Shown: piece after piece, positions 46,949-58,839 of the stretch
How the letters are laid out: every line of letters starts with the position of its first letter
Position numbering within the stretch: the stretch's first letter is position 1
DNA from: Rhodocollybia butyracea
Lineage: Eukaryota > Basidiomycota > Agaricomycetes > Agaricales > Omphalotaceae
Direction: 5' to 3'
Length of the DNA stretch: 64,000 nt
Assembly (NCBI GenBank): GCA_015501585.1
Contig: JADNRY010000337.1
Span: 1-64,000, forward strand
Notes under the pieces: model-generated
Databases searched by the model: none
The model's input: only the letters and a program-made list of their open reading frames with translations
Told to the model about the DNA's origin: nothing
Translations under genes and position numbers: made by a program

Positions 46949-48015
46949 GAATTCTGGTTAGCTCACCAGTTTTTGTGTCAATTTCTGGTCGAGTTTATAT
47001 ACTGGTTTGTTTGTCGATGTTTCCAGGTAAAAAAAAAGGGAAAATAATGTGGTCACGAGTTCAATCGGCCCTGCGATGTGTACTGTTACCCACTGTACAA
47101 AGCTAAAAGTCATGTACAGGATACAGCCGCACCTGCTGTCAGCCCAGGCACAGCACTCGACTCTCGAAGTGAACGTAGACTAGCGCAAGACTGGCCCGGC
47201 GTTGCGGGGCTCGGGTTATACTGTGCTCGTGCTCAGTCCCAGTTCGTGATAAGGAAAAGGGGGCATCGAAGGAAGGTGGGGAAGTGGCACGGGCTGGGTA
47301 GGATTGGGGTTACGTACGACGAGGTAGATACTTAGTGAGGTCGAAGGCGACAGTGTGGAAACCAAAGTTTGAGGATGGATGGACTTGTTTTAAGCATGAG
47401 TATAACAGCAAGAGCGACTGAAGAATAATCTGTATGTATGTGTCTCATCCTTCTGTGTATGTTGAGATGACCCCGTAACATTCAGTAGGTAAGATCTTCG
47501 AATGGACACGATTGGAATCGCCTCCTCCTCCAATTTGTACGTAGCTGATAGAGAATACCGTTTCTCTCGCCTCAGCAAAGTTGATCTGCACATACAAATG
47601 AGCAAACTTCAGAACATTGTTAAATGGCTGTAGGTCTTATTTGCATTTCCTGTGGCTGTATTTTGCACACGTGGCATTCCGACACTCAATTCGCACCCAA
47701 CTTAACGAGCAAGTCAACCACCTTGATCGGTCCGATAGAAAGTCTCAAAGATCAGATACGCATTTGCCTCGGGAACTGACTGCCTTCAATGTTGTGTCTG
47801 GCTTTCACCCCGGCTTTTCAGTTAGCGAACCGGGATGCTGAGTGAGGATCGGTCCTCGGACGGTGACTGAGCACTTAGTAATGGCTTAGTAGCTACAATG
47901 GAAATTGCAGTCTAAGACAGAAATTATATATAAAGCAGGGGAAAATGAATCCATGCTCAACAACTTCAGCTTTCTCAATAATATAACTCGTCCAACCTCC
48001 ACCCCCAGCAATATC
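46949..48015. other. Intergenic, 1.1 kb
   Basis: No conserved coding sequence. The last 80 bases include TATATAAAGC at about 47927, a likely TATA box for the reductase gene. Confidence 0.4.
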
Positions 48016-49347
48016 ATGACAAATTCCTCGGAGCTTATCTTCGTGCGTGCATCTCCAGACGATCAGATGATTAGACTCACTTATCTTATTGTATAGTTGA
48101 CGGGTGCCTCAGGATTCCTAGGATCTCACATTCTCATTCAACTTTTAGAGCAAGGTTACCGTGTGCGAGCGTAAGTACATCATTCTCCTGCATTTGCGTG
48201 TGATTTAATCCACCTCGTACACTCGTACACTCACAGTTTAGTCCGGGAAAAGAAAATGTCACATTTCAAATCCACGTACCAGCGTTTTGGCGACCAGCTT
48301 GACGTAGTACCTGTAGTGGACATTGCTACAGACCAAATCCCCAATGCTTTCAAAGGTGTGACGGCAGTCATACACTCTGCCGCACCGCTGGGAGGGCGAG
48401 TAAACGACATCGACGAAATGGTTAAGGTGTGCCTTGGGTCCGTTATCAGGTTGCGGAGGCTTACTTACCGATTCCAGGGAGCTGTTGATGGAGCTTTCAA
48501 CATCATCCAACAAGCGGAGAAAGCTGGGATCACACGCGTTGTGCTGACCAGCTCTTTCGCGACAGTAGTTAATCCTCAGTATAAACTCACCGATCAAGGT
48601 AAGTTCAAGCCCTATTTCACTCAGTCTGCATAACTGACCTTTTCGTGCTAACGCAGACTGGTATCCTGTAGACACCAGAGAGAAAGCGCACGAAACCCAC
48701 GGATTGGACGCGTATCGCGCGGCCAAGACCATTGCCGAGAAGGAAGTTTGGAAGTTTGCTGAATCTCATCCACACGTCGATATCACCACTCGTGAGTGAC
48801 TATGCCGTCCCATTATCATTATTGGATTAATTGTCCTGTATTTTCTCCAGTCAACCCGCCCTTCTTCTACGGTCCCTTCGCCGAAGGATTCAGCCTTCCC
48901 ACTCCGGACTACTTTGCCCTATCCACGAACCTGTACTATTACAGGCTCACGGTGCAGAATGGAGTGTACCCCGTTTCCAACTTTTACCTGGATGTCCGTG
49001 ATGCCGCTAAAGCACATATACTGGCTTTGAGCTCACCTCGGTCTTCCATTGTCGGTCGAAAACGTATCGTTATTCCCAGTCCACACGAGGTGGACTTTAA
49101 TGAAGTGGTTAATTTGATCAAAACGGAACGGCCAGAATTGCAAGACAGGCTTATCAAGACGCCTTCGCCAGAATATCCCATGAAAAAGCTGCCATTTAAT
49201 ACAAGGATAGAAGAAGTGCTAGGAATGAAAGAGAATGATTTTACGCCGTTGGAAAGTACCGTTTTGGAAGCTGTTGATGGTGTATTGGCATTCGAAAAAC
49301 AGTGGATTGACGCAGGATTTAAGATTGACATCCCTTTAATTGGCTAA
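48016..49347 (+). CDS. NAD(P)-dependent reductase (dihydroflavonol/cinnamyl type SDR)
   Basis: Exon 1 encodes MTNSSELIF and the next exon LTGASGFLGSHILIQLLEQG, the Gly-rich nucleotide-binding loop of extended short-chain dehydrogenases. Further landmarks are AVIHSAAPLG, ITRVVLTSSFATVV with the catalytic Ser region, and DAYRAAKTIAEK carrying the YxxxK active-site pair. VNPPFFYGPF and NFYLDVRDAAKAHILAL follow, then the C-terminal helix to DIPLIG. Introns are short and well formed. Relatives reduce aldehydes or ketones of the cinnamoyl, methylglyoxal or dihydroflavonol type; the substrate here is unknown. The gene looks intact and is cytosolic by sequence. Confidence 0.85.
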
Positions 49348-49479
49348 ATCCATTTTCTTTAAGTACTGATTGCCTGCAATATATAGAAAAAACTTTAGCT
49401 ATAACTTGGTCCGTATTACTGGATACACCTCCATAAGAACATACAAGGTCGATGCCTTCATACGCTCCAGCCGCTAGAG

Positions 49480-49870
49480 ATCAGGTTTACGGTTGCTCAT
49501 TTCCTCAGACGCATTCAATAGTACCGATACCAATCTCAAACTAACGCTTATTCATACTAGCTTTGGCTGGTACGATCATTCGGGCACCATATAATACCAT
49601 CGCAGCTCCTGGTATGCCGACAGGTAACACCACACAAGATATCCTTCCATGGAACCTTTCAGATGGTCAAATTTCTAGGTGCGGTTATCGTGTTTTAAGA
49701 GATTTGGAGGAATGAAAGTAGTAAGTTTTGCTTTTCTTTGTTACTACTTACATTAGGTGGGGAATTTCAAGATTTACCTATCAAGGCGCTGTCGGAGATG
49801 ATCTGCGTTTTATGATGTCGACTATGGAGGCCAACGAGACGAATTTTGTGTCAGAGTTCTGTATGTGAAG
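49480..49870 (+). pseudogene. Carboxypeptidase S 3' fragment C
   Basis: Aligns with 43900-44330 of the intact gene: 'tcctcagacgcattcaa', 'cctggtatgccgacagg', 'ctttcagatggtca' and the last exon ('gatttacctatc'). About 60 bases are deleted near 49550 and frames are broken. This is a dispersed fragment, separated from its parent by the kinase and reductase genes. Confidence 0.75.
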
Positions 49871-50119
49871 TGCTGGTATAGCAGCATGATCTCGAAAGAG
49901 AGCAGATGAGTGTTGGGAATCACTCGAGGGCGGACAAGCAAAAATCATACAGGCAATGTATACGGCCGAAATTAGTTCTGAGATTTTTCTTCGCATTCAG
50001 CATCTGTAGAATCATTGGATATATCATTTTCAATGAAATACAACTTGTGAGAAGGGCCAGACACCATCATTTCCGAAATATAAAGTAATCTGCAACAGAC
50101 ATCCTTCCTCAAACTCAAA

Positions 50120-50455
50120 CTACCAAAGGCACTCCACTGTCAAATTACCCATGCCTCTGAACTGGCTTTCTGAGAAGCACACCATGGATGAAGGGGTGAC
50201 TCCACCCTCGGCGATAGTCACGTTCTTAAGGAGCCTGTCCAACCTAGGTTTCAAAGGCAATTAGCGTTTGAATCTTGTGGCACTGATATTAGATGAATGA
50301 AACTAACTCATCGTCGTTTCGAACCGCCAGATGTATGTGTCTGGGGCTGATATTTCTCTTCTGATGGTCGCGCGCGGCGTAGCCTGCGAGCTCCAGTACT
50401 TCGGCCATGAGATATTCTAGAACAGCGGCCAAAAACACTGTTTCAAGTGGCGAAA
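50120..50455 (-). pseudogene. Truncated histone H2A-like sequence
   Basis: The minus strand encodes the H2A histone-fold core: [38 protein letters not shown], a 63-base intron, then LDRLLKNVTIAEGGVTP. It ends FRGMGNLTVECLW and TAG at 50122-50120. In canonical H2A the parts before this (AGLQFPVGRIHR, helix 1) and the C-terminal LLPKK are highly conserved; here helix 1 is absent and the tail is replaced. An upstream Gly/Lys stretch (about 50560-50500) might be a remnant tail exon. It is either a decayed copy or a divergent variant. Confidence 0.65.
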
Positions 50456-50599
50456 CTTGGGGTAAGCTAAAGATAATGATACGAATATGCCATACCTGGT
50501 GTTGCCGCCGTAAGCCTTTTGTCCGGCGCTGCTATTCTCAGGTACCTTCGCAACCTCCCGACTGGGAAAACAAGACCAATTCTTTCGGATATACTCTTC

Positions 50600-52516
50600 T
50601 TCTTTTTATTACTTCCATTAATTTGCCCCCCTACACTGATAATAGTGATGCTGTTGAACGGAGACTCAGGTTAAACTGAACTTGCTGCGGACGAAAAGTG
50701 TGTGCCATATGATACTAGTAAGTACCTTTTTCCACTGGTGGTTTTTCCAGGCTAGGAATAGTAAGCAAGTCAGAGAGCAGTATCAGAGGAGTAATATATC
50801 TGAATGGCTTGCCATCTTTAGATTTTTTTTTTGAAGGTGAAAGTTGGTGTAGAGAGAGTTGTTTGTCAACGAAACAAAAATACAACCAAGTCCTTTCCCC
50901 ACGTTGTCTTTTTCCCACGTTCCAGTCACATGACGACACACAAGTGCAAGCATTTTTTAAGCGTTCTCTAATACTAATCTGTAACGCCGTGTGAAGCACG
51001 GCAAGTCCCCAACTCTGAGATCGGGTCCGAACCAGACTTTCTCCTTTGGTTATTAGTTGTAGAAGTGGAGGATAATGCTCAGTGTTGTGGTTGAATGATG
51101 GACTGCTTTCTTTGCTGTAAGTAAGTGGTCAGTAGCGGTTGGGCGTGCGCGTGAAGTGTCAGTGTTTTGTACCAGTGTCTTCATAAGCTAAATATTGCAT
51201 GTGCTCATATATGTTATGGTGTTATTGTATTATTAGTTTTTCAATGTAGAGGCGAAAGCGTTGGTTATCATTACAAAAAATGGTACTACATTAACGATTG
51301 AGGAATGAAACTACAGTTTGAATTTTGTCAGAGGTGAATAGCTTGACGTGTTTATGTCCACCTTGATTTACAGTTATCGCGGTAGGTCAAAAGAACTTGA
51401 ACACTTACACGATGTACAGATGAGTTTGGGTCGATCAACAGAAATGTCTTCAAGCTACAAGTGGAGTAACGCATTCACCATCTGTGATACATCATCCTCA
51501 TCTGTGCAATGAAACACACCTTCAACCTTTTTCAAAACACTCTTCCGAAGAAGTACATGATCAACTCCACCAGAATTCTGAATCAACTTGCATCATCTCA
51601 GAAGCCAATGCGGAGCCGAATACTTGCCTATAGCCTGGGCCAACATGCTCAAACATATTATCATCTTCAATATCAACAAATTCACCATGCATTCGCAAGC
51701 ATATCAAACATATAGTAGCCTTCCGAGTTTTAAACCTCTTCCCAATCATCTGAGGAAGCACTGTAAACATAGAAAAAGGAAGCGAATTCAACAGCATTGG
51801 TATGATGGCCCAGGATTGTCTTTTCACTGAGAAAAATCTCTCGTACTGTACTGTATACATAGCATTCATAACAGCAAAAGTGATCCTAGAAACAAGATAT
51901 GGTGGCAGAGGTAACAGTAAAAGTGGTCCTAGAAACAAGATGTGGCAGCGGAAGTGTAATGGTAAAAGTGGTCCTAGAAACAAGATACGGCGGCAGAAGT
52001 GGATATGGTGATACGTACGGCGATAGAGTTGTAGTGGTCGAAACCTGTGAAAACGTTATCGCCAAAGAGCATCATCCAATCAGTGTGCGAAGTATTGCGT
52101 CATAGCAGAAATCTGAAGGATCAGATAAGAAACGAGGTTCACAAGACCCTCTCTTCCCTTCGGTCAGAGTCGGGGATAGTAACCGTAGGGCTGCAGGGCA
52201 TAATTGAATGAGTAGAAGAAACATAGCGCATATGTATTGAGAACTCGGGGGCTGAGCGTTGTGGCCAAAGTTTTCTCCTGTGTACTGGGGAGCTTTCGAA
52301 TATATACACAAAACCCAAGAACAGTACAAGTATGGTTTGCATGAGTCCAGTTGTACCAGTTGTATCTCACTCTTGAAATATTTAACATCGTAAAGTGAGT
52401 TCCAGGTTTCGAGCAATTCTCGAGAGTCCAGAACACTCGCCTTAAGCAAAATCCGAACTGCCAACCTGTGGCATGTGGATCGATTGCTTGTAATAGTACA
52501 ATACTGACGGAAACTT
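50600..52516. other. Intergenic, 1.9 kb, with a short tandem repeat
   Basis: No conserved gene recognised on either strand. The minus-strand open stretches at 51561-51983 and 52072-52464 have no motif I can name. The first overlaps a tandem repeat at 51880-51990. Confidence 0.35.
51880..51990. repeat. Tandem repeat, unit about 36-39 bp
   Basis: Three to four copies of AAAAGTGGTCCTAGAAACAA followed by a purine-rich GATNTGGNGGCAG stretch, starting near 51879, 51916 and 51964. Confidence 0.7.
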
Positions 52517-54808
52517 CTAACGATAGATGTTTCTCAACTGACTTTCCACAGTTTCGGCGGACAGTTTGATGTCTGAAGGCGAAGGGACCGAATCAGATCA
52601 GTAAAGGGCAGCGGAAGTAGCAAAGGAGAATCGTACATTTCTGGGGATCTGGAGAGAAACAATGAGATTGGTCAGTAGTGAGTTTCATTGAGAGAACGAA
52701 ACAATGTTTGCCTACTTTTGCTAAATTCTTTTTCCCGTTGCTTGGCCGTAAAAGCTTTCAGCGACGGAATGAGGAATTTGATGACATCGTTTCCAATAAC
52801 TTCTCGGCTCTCTGCGTCGTCCTCCAGCACCTTTGCTAGCTTGTGCCTCTCCAAAACTTCCTCGAGTAAATCGTAAAATCGTGTAAATTTTTCTTTTGTT
52901 GCCGCTTTTCCCGACTTTTCTTTTGGATCTTCCGACAGCGACTGCATGAGTGGCGAAAAGTTGGCATCAAGATAACTCGCTTTAGCTGTACGGAAGTTCG
53001 AATTGAGAGTATCTTGAGTCGGTTTCGTGAGGTAGTCGATTAACGAGTCTTGTCGAGGCTCCAAGATATTTTTTCTTAAATAAGCAACATTGTTGAGCAG
53101 AAAAAACGTGTCGAAGGGTGGTCGCCTTTGTGTTCGAGAAATTAGTGTGATTGCATTGATGATGGTCATAACAACATCGACTAAGGATACTATCTTCAGC
53201 ATACGTGTGACAAGAACAGAAAGTAAGAACATACAAATAAAATGCTCCACTAATGTCTGCGCATTAACTTCACCAACCGGCTGCCGTTTGACTACGACAC
53301 CCTCGCCCATCTTCCAGTTTCCGTCGCCTAAAACTGACAATATATCGCCACAACCAACAATAACCTCCTGCATGTTGTTGAGGAACTGTACAGCCTATTA
53401 AAAAATCATTCAACTCTCGTTCGGCTCATAAGCTACCTCAAAAATGAAGGCTCACCTGCACTGAAGCATCTAACAATGTTGTACTTGTGTCGCCCGATCT
53501 CGTCGTTGACGATAGCTTGATGTCCGCAAGAGTTTCAGGGAACATCCTCATGCCAACAGCACGAACGGTCTGCAGTATATCCTTGTATTCATTGGTTTCC
53601 TTCCGAGTCTCAGAGGACATCCTCAACACAGAAATCTCGTCCCACATCGGCTGCAACCCAAGGAGAGCTTCGTACACCGATAAAACGAGAAACCCATACT
53701 TTTGCAGAGATCGTTTCCCAAGCGCCACCAAAGAATTCACGTTATTGCTCAATAGCTGCACGAGAGGTGAAAGGAGGTTACCAAAGTGAGCCGCCAGCTG
53801 TGAAGGACTAGACAGCGTGCTCAACTCTATCAACAGGTTGTATTCCTCCTGGGCGACCATGAACAACGACTGTACCCATGATCCAAGTTCCTTTCCCGTC
53901 GTGATGGGCTCAACAGTGTCTGCACGATCTACGACACGCTTCCCTTGTGTCTCGAGACATTTCTTTGCCCAGGTTCCGCGCATATCAGCATAGCCTCGTT
54001 GAGCATCCTTCAACGTGGCGAGTATGGCGGAAGCCGCGGGATGAGAAGGATGTGTAGAGGGGACGGGAAGGGTACGGAGAAAAAAGACTAAAGGTTGTAG
54101 GTCGTCGTGTAAGTTATCGGGAAAGGAAGCTTTGACGATTTCGACCCCTGGAGCAGGCGTTGCGCCAGATGAGCCTTCAGCGATTAGTTTGGTGTAAAGT
54201 TGAGATAATTTCTTGGCTCCAGTTTCCACCAACCGAGCTGTGTTCAGTGAATCTTGATCAGAAGATTTGAAAGCGATCGAAGCGTTGAGCCGTTCTAGGG
54301 CATCTTTGTAGACTTCGAATTGACCCGGTTGTGGACTACAGAGTCTGTCTTCAATCGTCTGATACAGAAGAAGCTCAAGTATACAACGCACCCTTTCAGA
54401 ATTAGAGCTTCTTCTGCTGCTGTTCCTTCGTGATTACTCGCCACCTCATCGATCTTCAATAGAGCCTTTTCAATGTCTACGAAGACTAATCAGCACTATA
54501 AATTGAAGGTAAAGTCTTGGAGCACGCACTGCTTGCTCTTCGATTCAGAATCTGTGTAGAATTGTATAACGGTAAGATGGACTTTTCGAGCCTGGCAAGT
54601 CGTGTATCGAAGCTATTCAAGATAGCTGGTTGGTTAAGTCATTAACGGTAGGAATGGTTTACAAGGTAGCTTACTGGTCATTTTCTGAGATATCTGATGA
54701 GTCTTGGCTAGATTTTGCTCCAGCTGTGGATAAATGAACAACTATAAAGGGCTGTATTACAGTGGATCGTCGGCTCACCAGTTCTATCTCAGCAGACTCG
54801 TCGTCCAT
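52517..54808 (-). CDS. EXO70: Exocyst complex component EXO70
   Basis: ATG at 54808 (MDDESAEIEL), stop TAG at 52519-52517. The first exons give LEQNLAKTHQISQKMT and SFDTRLARLEKSILPLYN, the coiled coil typical of Exo70. The large exon 54360-53460 holds ERLNASIAFKSSDQDSLNTA, YGFLVLSVYEALLGLQPMWDE and MFPETLADIKL, and 53370-52730 holds DTFFLLNNVAYLRKNIL and the VIGNDVIKFLIPSLKAF helix. The last two short exons encode NPQKYIKLSAETVESQL and NIYR, the conserved C-terminus that contacts PI(4,5)P2 in relatives. EXO70 tethers secretory vesicles to the plasma membrane at hyphal tips and septa. I see no frame break. Confidence 0.93.
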
Positions 54809-55560
54809 GGCGTGAATTAATGCCGATCCAAGGGCTTTTGGCTCGGGTAGTACGAAGATAACAGAGTTTGGAGATTAGTAGTAGTAACGGTTGATGGTAG
54901 TTAGCTAAGTAGCTTGTTTGTGCAACCAAACAAACACCGTACGACCAGCTTTGGCCGATTTCCATATTGGGTCGAACTCACGCTTCCCACGCGCGGCCAA
55001 ACATACCTCATTTAGGCACTGCTCACACAAAGATGCTTGTTCCGCAGTGGCTAGACTTGAGGCGCGCCATCACCCTTTCTCCAACAAATACTGGAGTTTA
55101 CAGAAGTTTCAAGTTAAGTAGCAGTCGGAGGTTCTCTCTGTTATTTAGAAAGATACGCTGGTATATTGATAGTGTACATGTCCAGATAGCAAAAGGAAAA
55201 CGTAGCAGAACGTGAAAACATAAATAATGGCGGAAAAACAAATACTGCTTATACCATGTACTGAATTGTCCTTCAGCCTAGGGTCCAGCGATGTAAAATC
55301 AGCAGAACATATCGTTGCCATAGAGGGCATTATCCCGCAGATAGTTCAAATTCACGGTATCATTTCAGCACTGTACAGCATCGTCCAGCAGGGACGATGT
55401 ATTGTGTGCTACAAGTGCTCTCGATCATCTTTATATTCTGACTTGTCAGTTCCGAAAGATGAAAACATGCACTCTATCATCCTATGCTGTAAGATAGGAG
55501 TAAGCTTTCCTCGGTAAATCATTGTAGAGAGATGGAAACTACCAGCACTGGGACTCATGC
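54809..55560. other. Intergenic upstream of EXO70
   Basis: EXO70 promoter (minus) plus the 3' flank of the 55561-56812 gene. No further feature recognised. Confidence 0.35.
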
Positions 55561-56812
55561 TCAGCCGTACGGGCCATGGCATCCGTAGCCTTGATATAAA
55601 TCCAATGTGTTTCCGCGAAGAGTACGATCTGAGGTGGGATTCCAACCTCCACGGCTGCTCCCAATGTGAGCGCCATATCTGCCAATACTTTCGGCATTAT
55701 GTCTGGTGTGTACATCATGAGGACCATACCCACCATAGGCATCGTCACCGGTGGTGTAAGCTTCGCCGAAGCCAGTGTGATGGGGATAGCTGAATCCAGG
55801 AACAAAGATATTGGTAAGGTTAGTGACATTGTGAGTGACGTTGTTAAAGTTCTCTTTCATCGAGCGGTCTTCAATCGAGACAGTTGTTGCGGAGCCTCCG
55901 ACGTGACTGGCGCTGAGAGAGATGTCGCGTTGGGTCGTTGTGACCGGACGAACCACGGCACTGGTAGGGGCTACACCACATGGATCCACCATACCGTTCG
56001 GACTAAAGAGGCTGTGTTGGGTGGGAGAGATATACGGGTTATTGGAGTTGTGCTGGAACATGACTGATGGTTCTGAGGCGCCAGATACATAGCCATCGCC
56101 ACAAGTCTGCGGAGAAGAGTGAACGGTGGGAATAACGTTTGAAGTAGAACAGATGCCGGGTTTTTTTCTTGCCAAACGAGTGCTCCCTTCGAGATCATTG
56201 ATCCGTTCGGATAGTTCCATGATCTAATGAATAGGACGTTCATGAAAAGCAAAAAAAATAGACGCTAGAAAGTCACCTGAACATTGAACAACATACGGTG
56301 CAATTGGTCCATGTAGTTCTGCAGCTGAGCTTCTGATATGTATGGGGATTTTCTGCGCGAAAAGAACCGACGCGGTTGCCTTCTTGGCGGTACTTTTCCA
56401 GGACAAATTCCCCAGAGGATTCTTTTATCAGGAATTAGTCTATGATGCGTACTAGCCATATGAGCATACCGATTAAGCTTTTCCTCATCTTGCAAAGGAA
56501 TCTCTTCAACCAATTTCGAAAGGATGTAAACCAGGTTGCAAGACCCAGATGCTAGCTGTCTCACTGCTTCATTATCTTCCTAATAAAGTGCACCTCTGTA
56601 ATCTAATAATGGCGAACCAAGACCGAAAGACAACGTACCTGAACAGTTTCGTAGACTTCCACGGCCTTACTCGAAAGCCTCCCTAGACCTGATACGGAGG
56701 CGCGCTTGGCTCGCAGAGCATTCAACACATCCTCGGAAACATACCAGATAGCTTGGACGAGCGATTTCGGAGAGTGGTCTCCGATTCTCGAAGAACACAT
56801 TGGCAATGGCAT
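55561..56812 (-). CDS. Protein with adaptor-like helical N-terminus and low-complexity tail
   Basis: ATG at 56812 (MPLPMCSSRI), stop TGA at 55563-55561, with introns near 56640-56590 and 56270-56225. The first 150 residues are helical and resemble the adaptor/N-terminal domain of basidiomycete STAND-type proteins: SLVQAIWYVSEDVLNALRAK, LSSKAVEVYETVQ, RQLASGSCNLVYILSKLVEE, AHMASTHHRLI and a linker to a coiled coil (MELSERINDLE). The rest is Ser/Gly/Tyr/His-rich without domains. No nucleotide-binding domain follows, so at most it would act as a stand-alone adaptor. Function unknown; the family assignment is tentative. Confidence 0.6.
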
Positions 56813-58839
56813 GAAGATTTAAGAAAGAGATAACTTGGGCTTTATACTTATCGGTGCCGCAGGTTAAAAGTTAAATTTAAACCTCTTTGGCGGCGGATGA
56901 TCCTACAATTGAGATTAAGTAGGCTATACAGAATCGGGTTCGGAAGTAGCAGGAGCCTACCGTGTACATGAGTAATAAAGCATTATTCAGCTAGGGCTCA
57001 TTCTTCGAACTTGATGGACGATAGGATTTGAGATTAAGCTGTAGAGCTACTAGTAGTAATAACCATTACTCACCTAACTGCGTTCCTCGACGAGATTAAG
57101 CTGTAAAGCTATTAGCCACCAAATACTAATGCATTATTATCCATGCATTATTCACCTGGTCGCTTTCCTCCGTTTTCCTCCGCACGCACTTAGCGTGTGC
57201 ATCCATCTGACTCTTTGACCTACAGGTAGATATATCTCAGCAATGAAAGAATCTAGAGCCCAAGCTCAGGCCGTAGGCATGCCAATCCTGCCTTCACAGT
57301 ACTGGACAGTCAGGTCAGTTGCCTGGTTGGCGAACCGGTATTGACCGTTACCGATTCCCGAGCAGTCTAGCAGCAATAATGTGCCGTTGTGCTAACACTG
57401 CTGCCTTTATCAGCTCGTCACTACCCGTACTGCCGCGCAGCAAGAGCGATCGCAGGTTTCCGCTGTCCGAATCAGGACCTGGATTAGGAGCGGCGCTTTA
57501 TGACGATCCATCGTCGACCAAGAGTGCTGTACCCCAAGATTCAGAGATCCATGCTCATCGGAATCTAAAGGTTTATGTAGCGCTTTCGCATTGAGAACAA
57601 TAGCTTCTGTTTGAGTAATTAGACTTGAAGGAGATTGAATATTTTTCCTTTCGAGGCAGCAAAACTCAAACACAATGTGATGTCCGTGCTTCCCGTGAGC
57701 CAGAGGTAGGCAACAGTTGTTTTCTAGTAGCCGAGTAGAAAGTTACAAGAAGGGTTTTCCGCACATCAACGCAATTCTGGAGACAAGAATGGGCGAAGAG
57801 CGGGTATGCCCGAGACAAACCAACGACAAATAAGACAGTACGACAGTGTACTCCACCTACGGCAGGCTAGAGCAAAAATCAATCAAAAGACTGTGCACAC
57901 GCAGCGAGACACGTACCCACTCTACGCAATCTGAGTCATAGTCTGGCGAGAGTTCACCTGTAAGAGAAAATATGTGGGTGAAAGGAAAAAACTTCACCTT
58001 ACCATTTAAGTTTTACTTTTGGAAGTCTAACCATTTCGAGCCTCTTTCCCGTTACCAAAAAAAGTTTGAGATACATTCTGAGTTTGTTATTCTCATAACT
58101 TTAGGAAGTGCAAAGATAGTGCAGAGACAGCCATTCTCTGAGAGTTTGCTTCGGAGGACCTGTTCCGATAGTGGTACTAGAGTTCAAGAAGAGCTTTTGA
58201 AGATTAACGGCCACGAAGATGGCAGTAGATATAACCTAGAAAAGCATCGCGCTCAGGCTTTAGGAGTTACTCTTTACCGGTCACCGGTTACCCTTCGAAG
58301 CCTAAGACCAACCATTCTCTCCCCGTACCCGAAAGGCCGACGGAGCATCCTGCGGAGAGCTCGTCATTCTTGAACTTCTCAGAGAACTTGGTAGTGAGTG
58401 AGCGCTAGTGAGCGGAGGAAACTCGTCACCGGCGGGCCGGCTACGCGTCAAAAAAGTAACGTGCCGGAAAGTCAATAGAACCAATAATGCCATTTCTGAA
58501 CCGTCAACGCGAGTTCCCACGAGGACTGGTTTTGAACTTCTCTACGCAAGCTCGACGTTTTCGCTAGTATTTACTCCAACTCGAGTTCGATCATCGTCTG
58601 GAAGTTTCCGGTGTACCTGTGTTGTACAAAAACCCTTCCTTCATTCACTCTCACTCTTCCCTGAACCCACTTCTCAAATTCCTCTTTCTTCTACTAGCTT
58701 TACTCTGTGCGAAAGCTAGCTCTGCCACAAAAATTTCGACACGAAATCAAAAACGAATCAACGAACAATTGTATCTTGGAATACGGATACACTTTGGAAC
58801 CATCGAAACTATTTCTACTAATTAGATACAGCTACAGTT
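56813..58839. other. Long intergenic region, about 2 kb
   Basis: Apart from the short duplication above, no gene or RNA is recognised. Several open stretches (57319-57594 plus, 57410-57673 minus, 57972-58373 plus, 58408-58719 plus) lack conserved features. The last 250 bases should hold the promoter of the protease gene. Confidence 0.4.
57030..57170. repeat. Imperfect direct duplication of about 70 bp
   Basis: 'gagattaagctgtagagcta' at 57030 recurs as 'gagattaagctgtaaagcta' at 57098, each followed by an ATTATT/ATTACT and CACCT stretch. Confidence 0.6.

Noticed and set aside
51561..51983. 140-codon open stretch on the minus strand
   Set aside because: Its N-terminal part is the translation of a tandem repeat and the rest has no recognisable motif.
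52072..52464. Possible dynein-like fragment on the minus strand
   Set aside because: A short LLETW-type resemblance is too weak to name a family.
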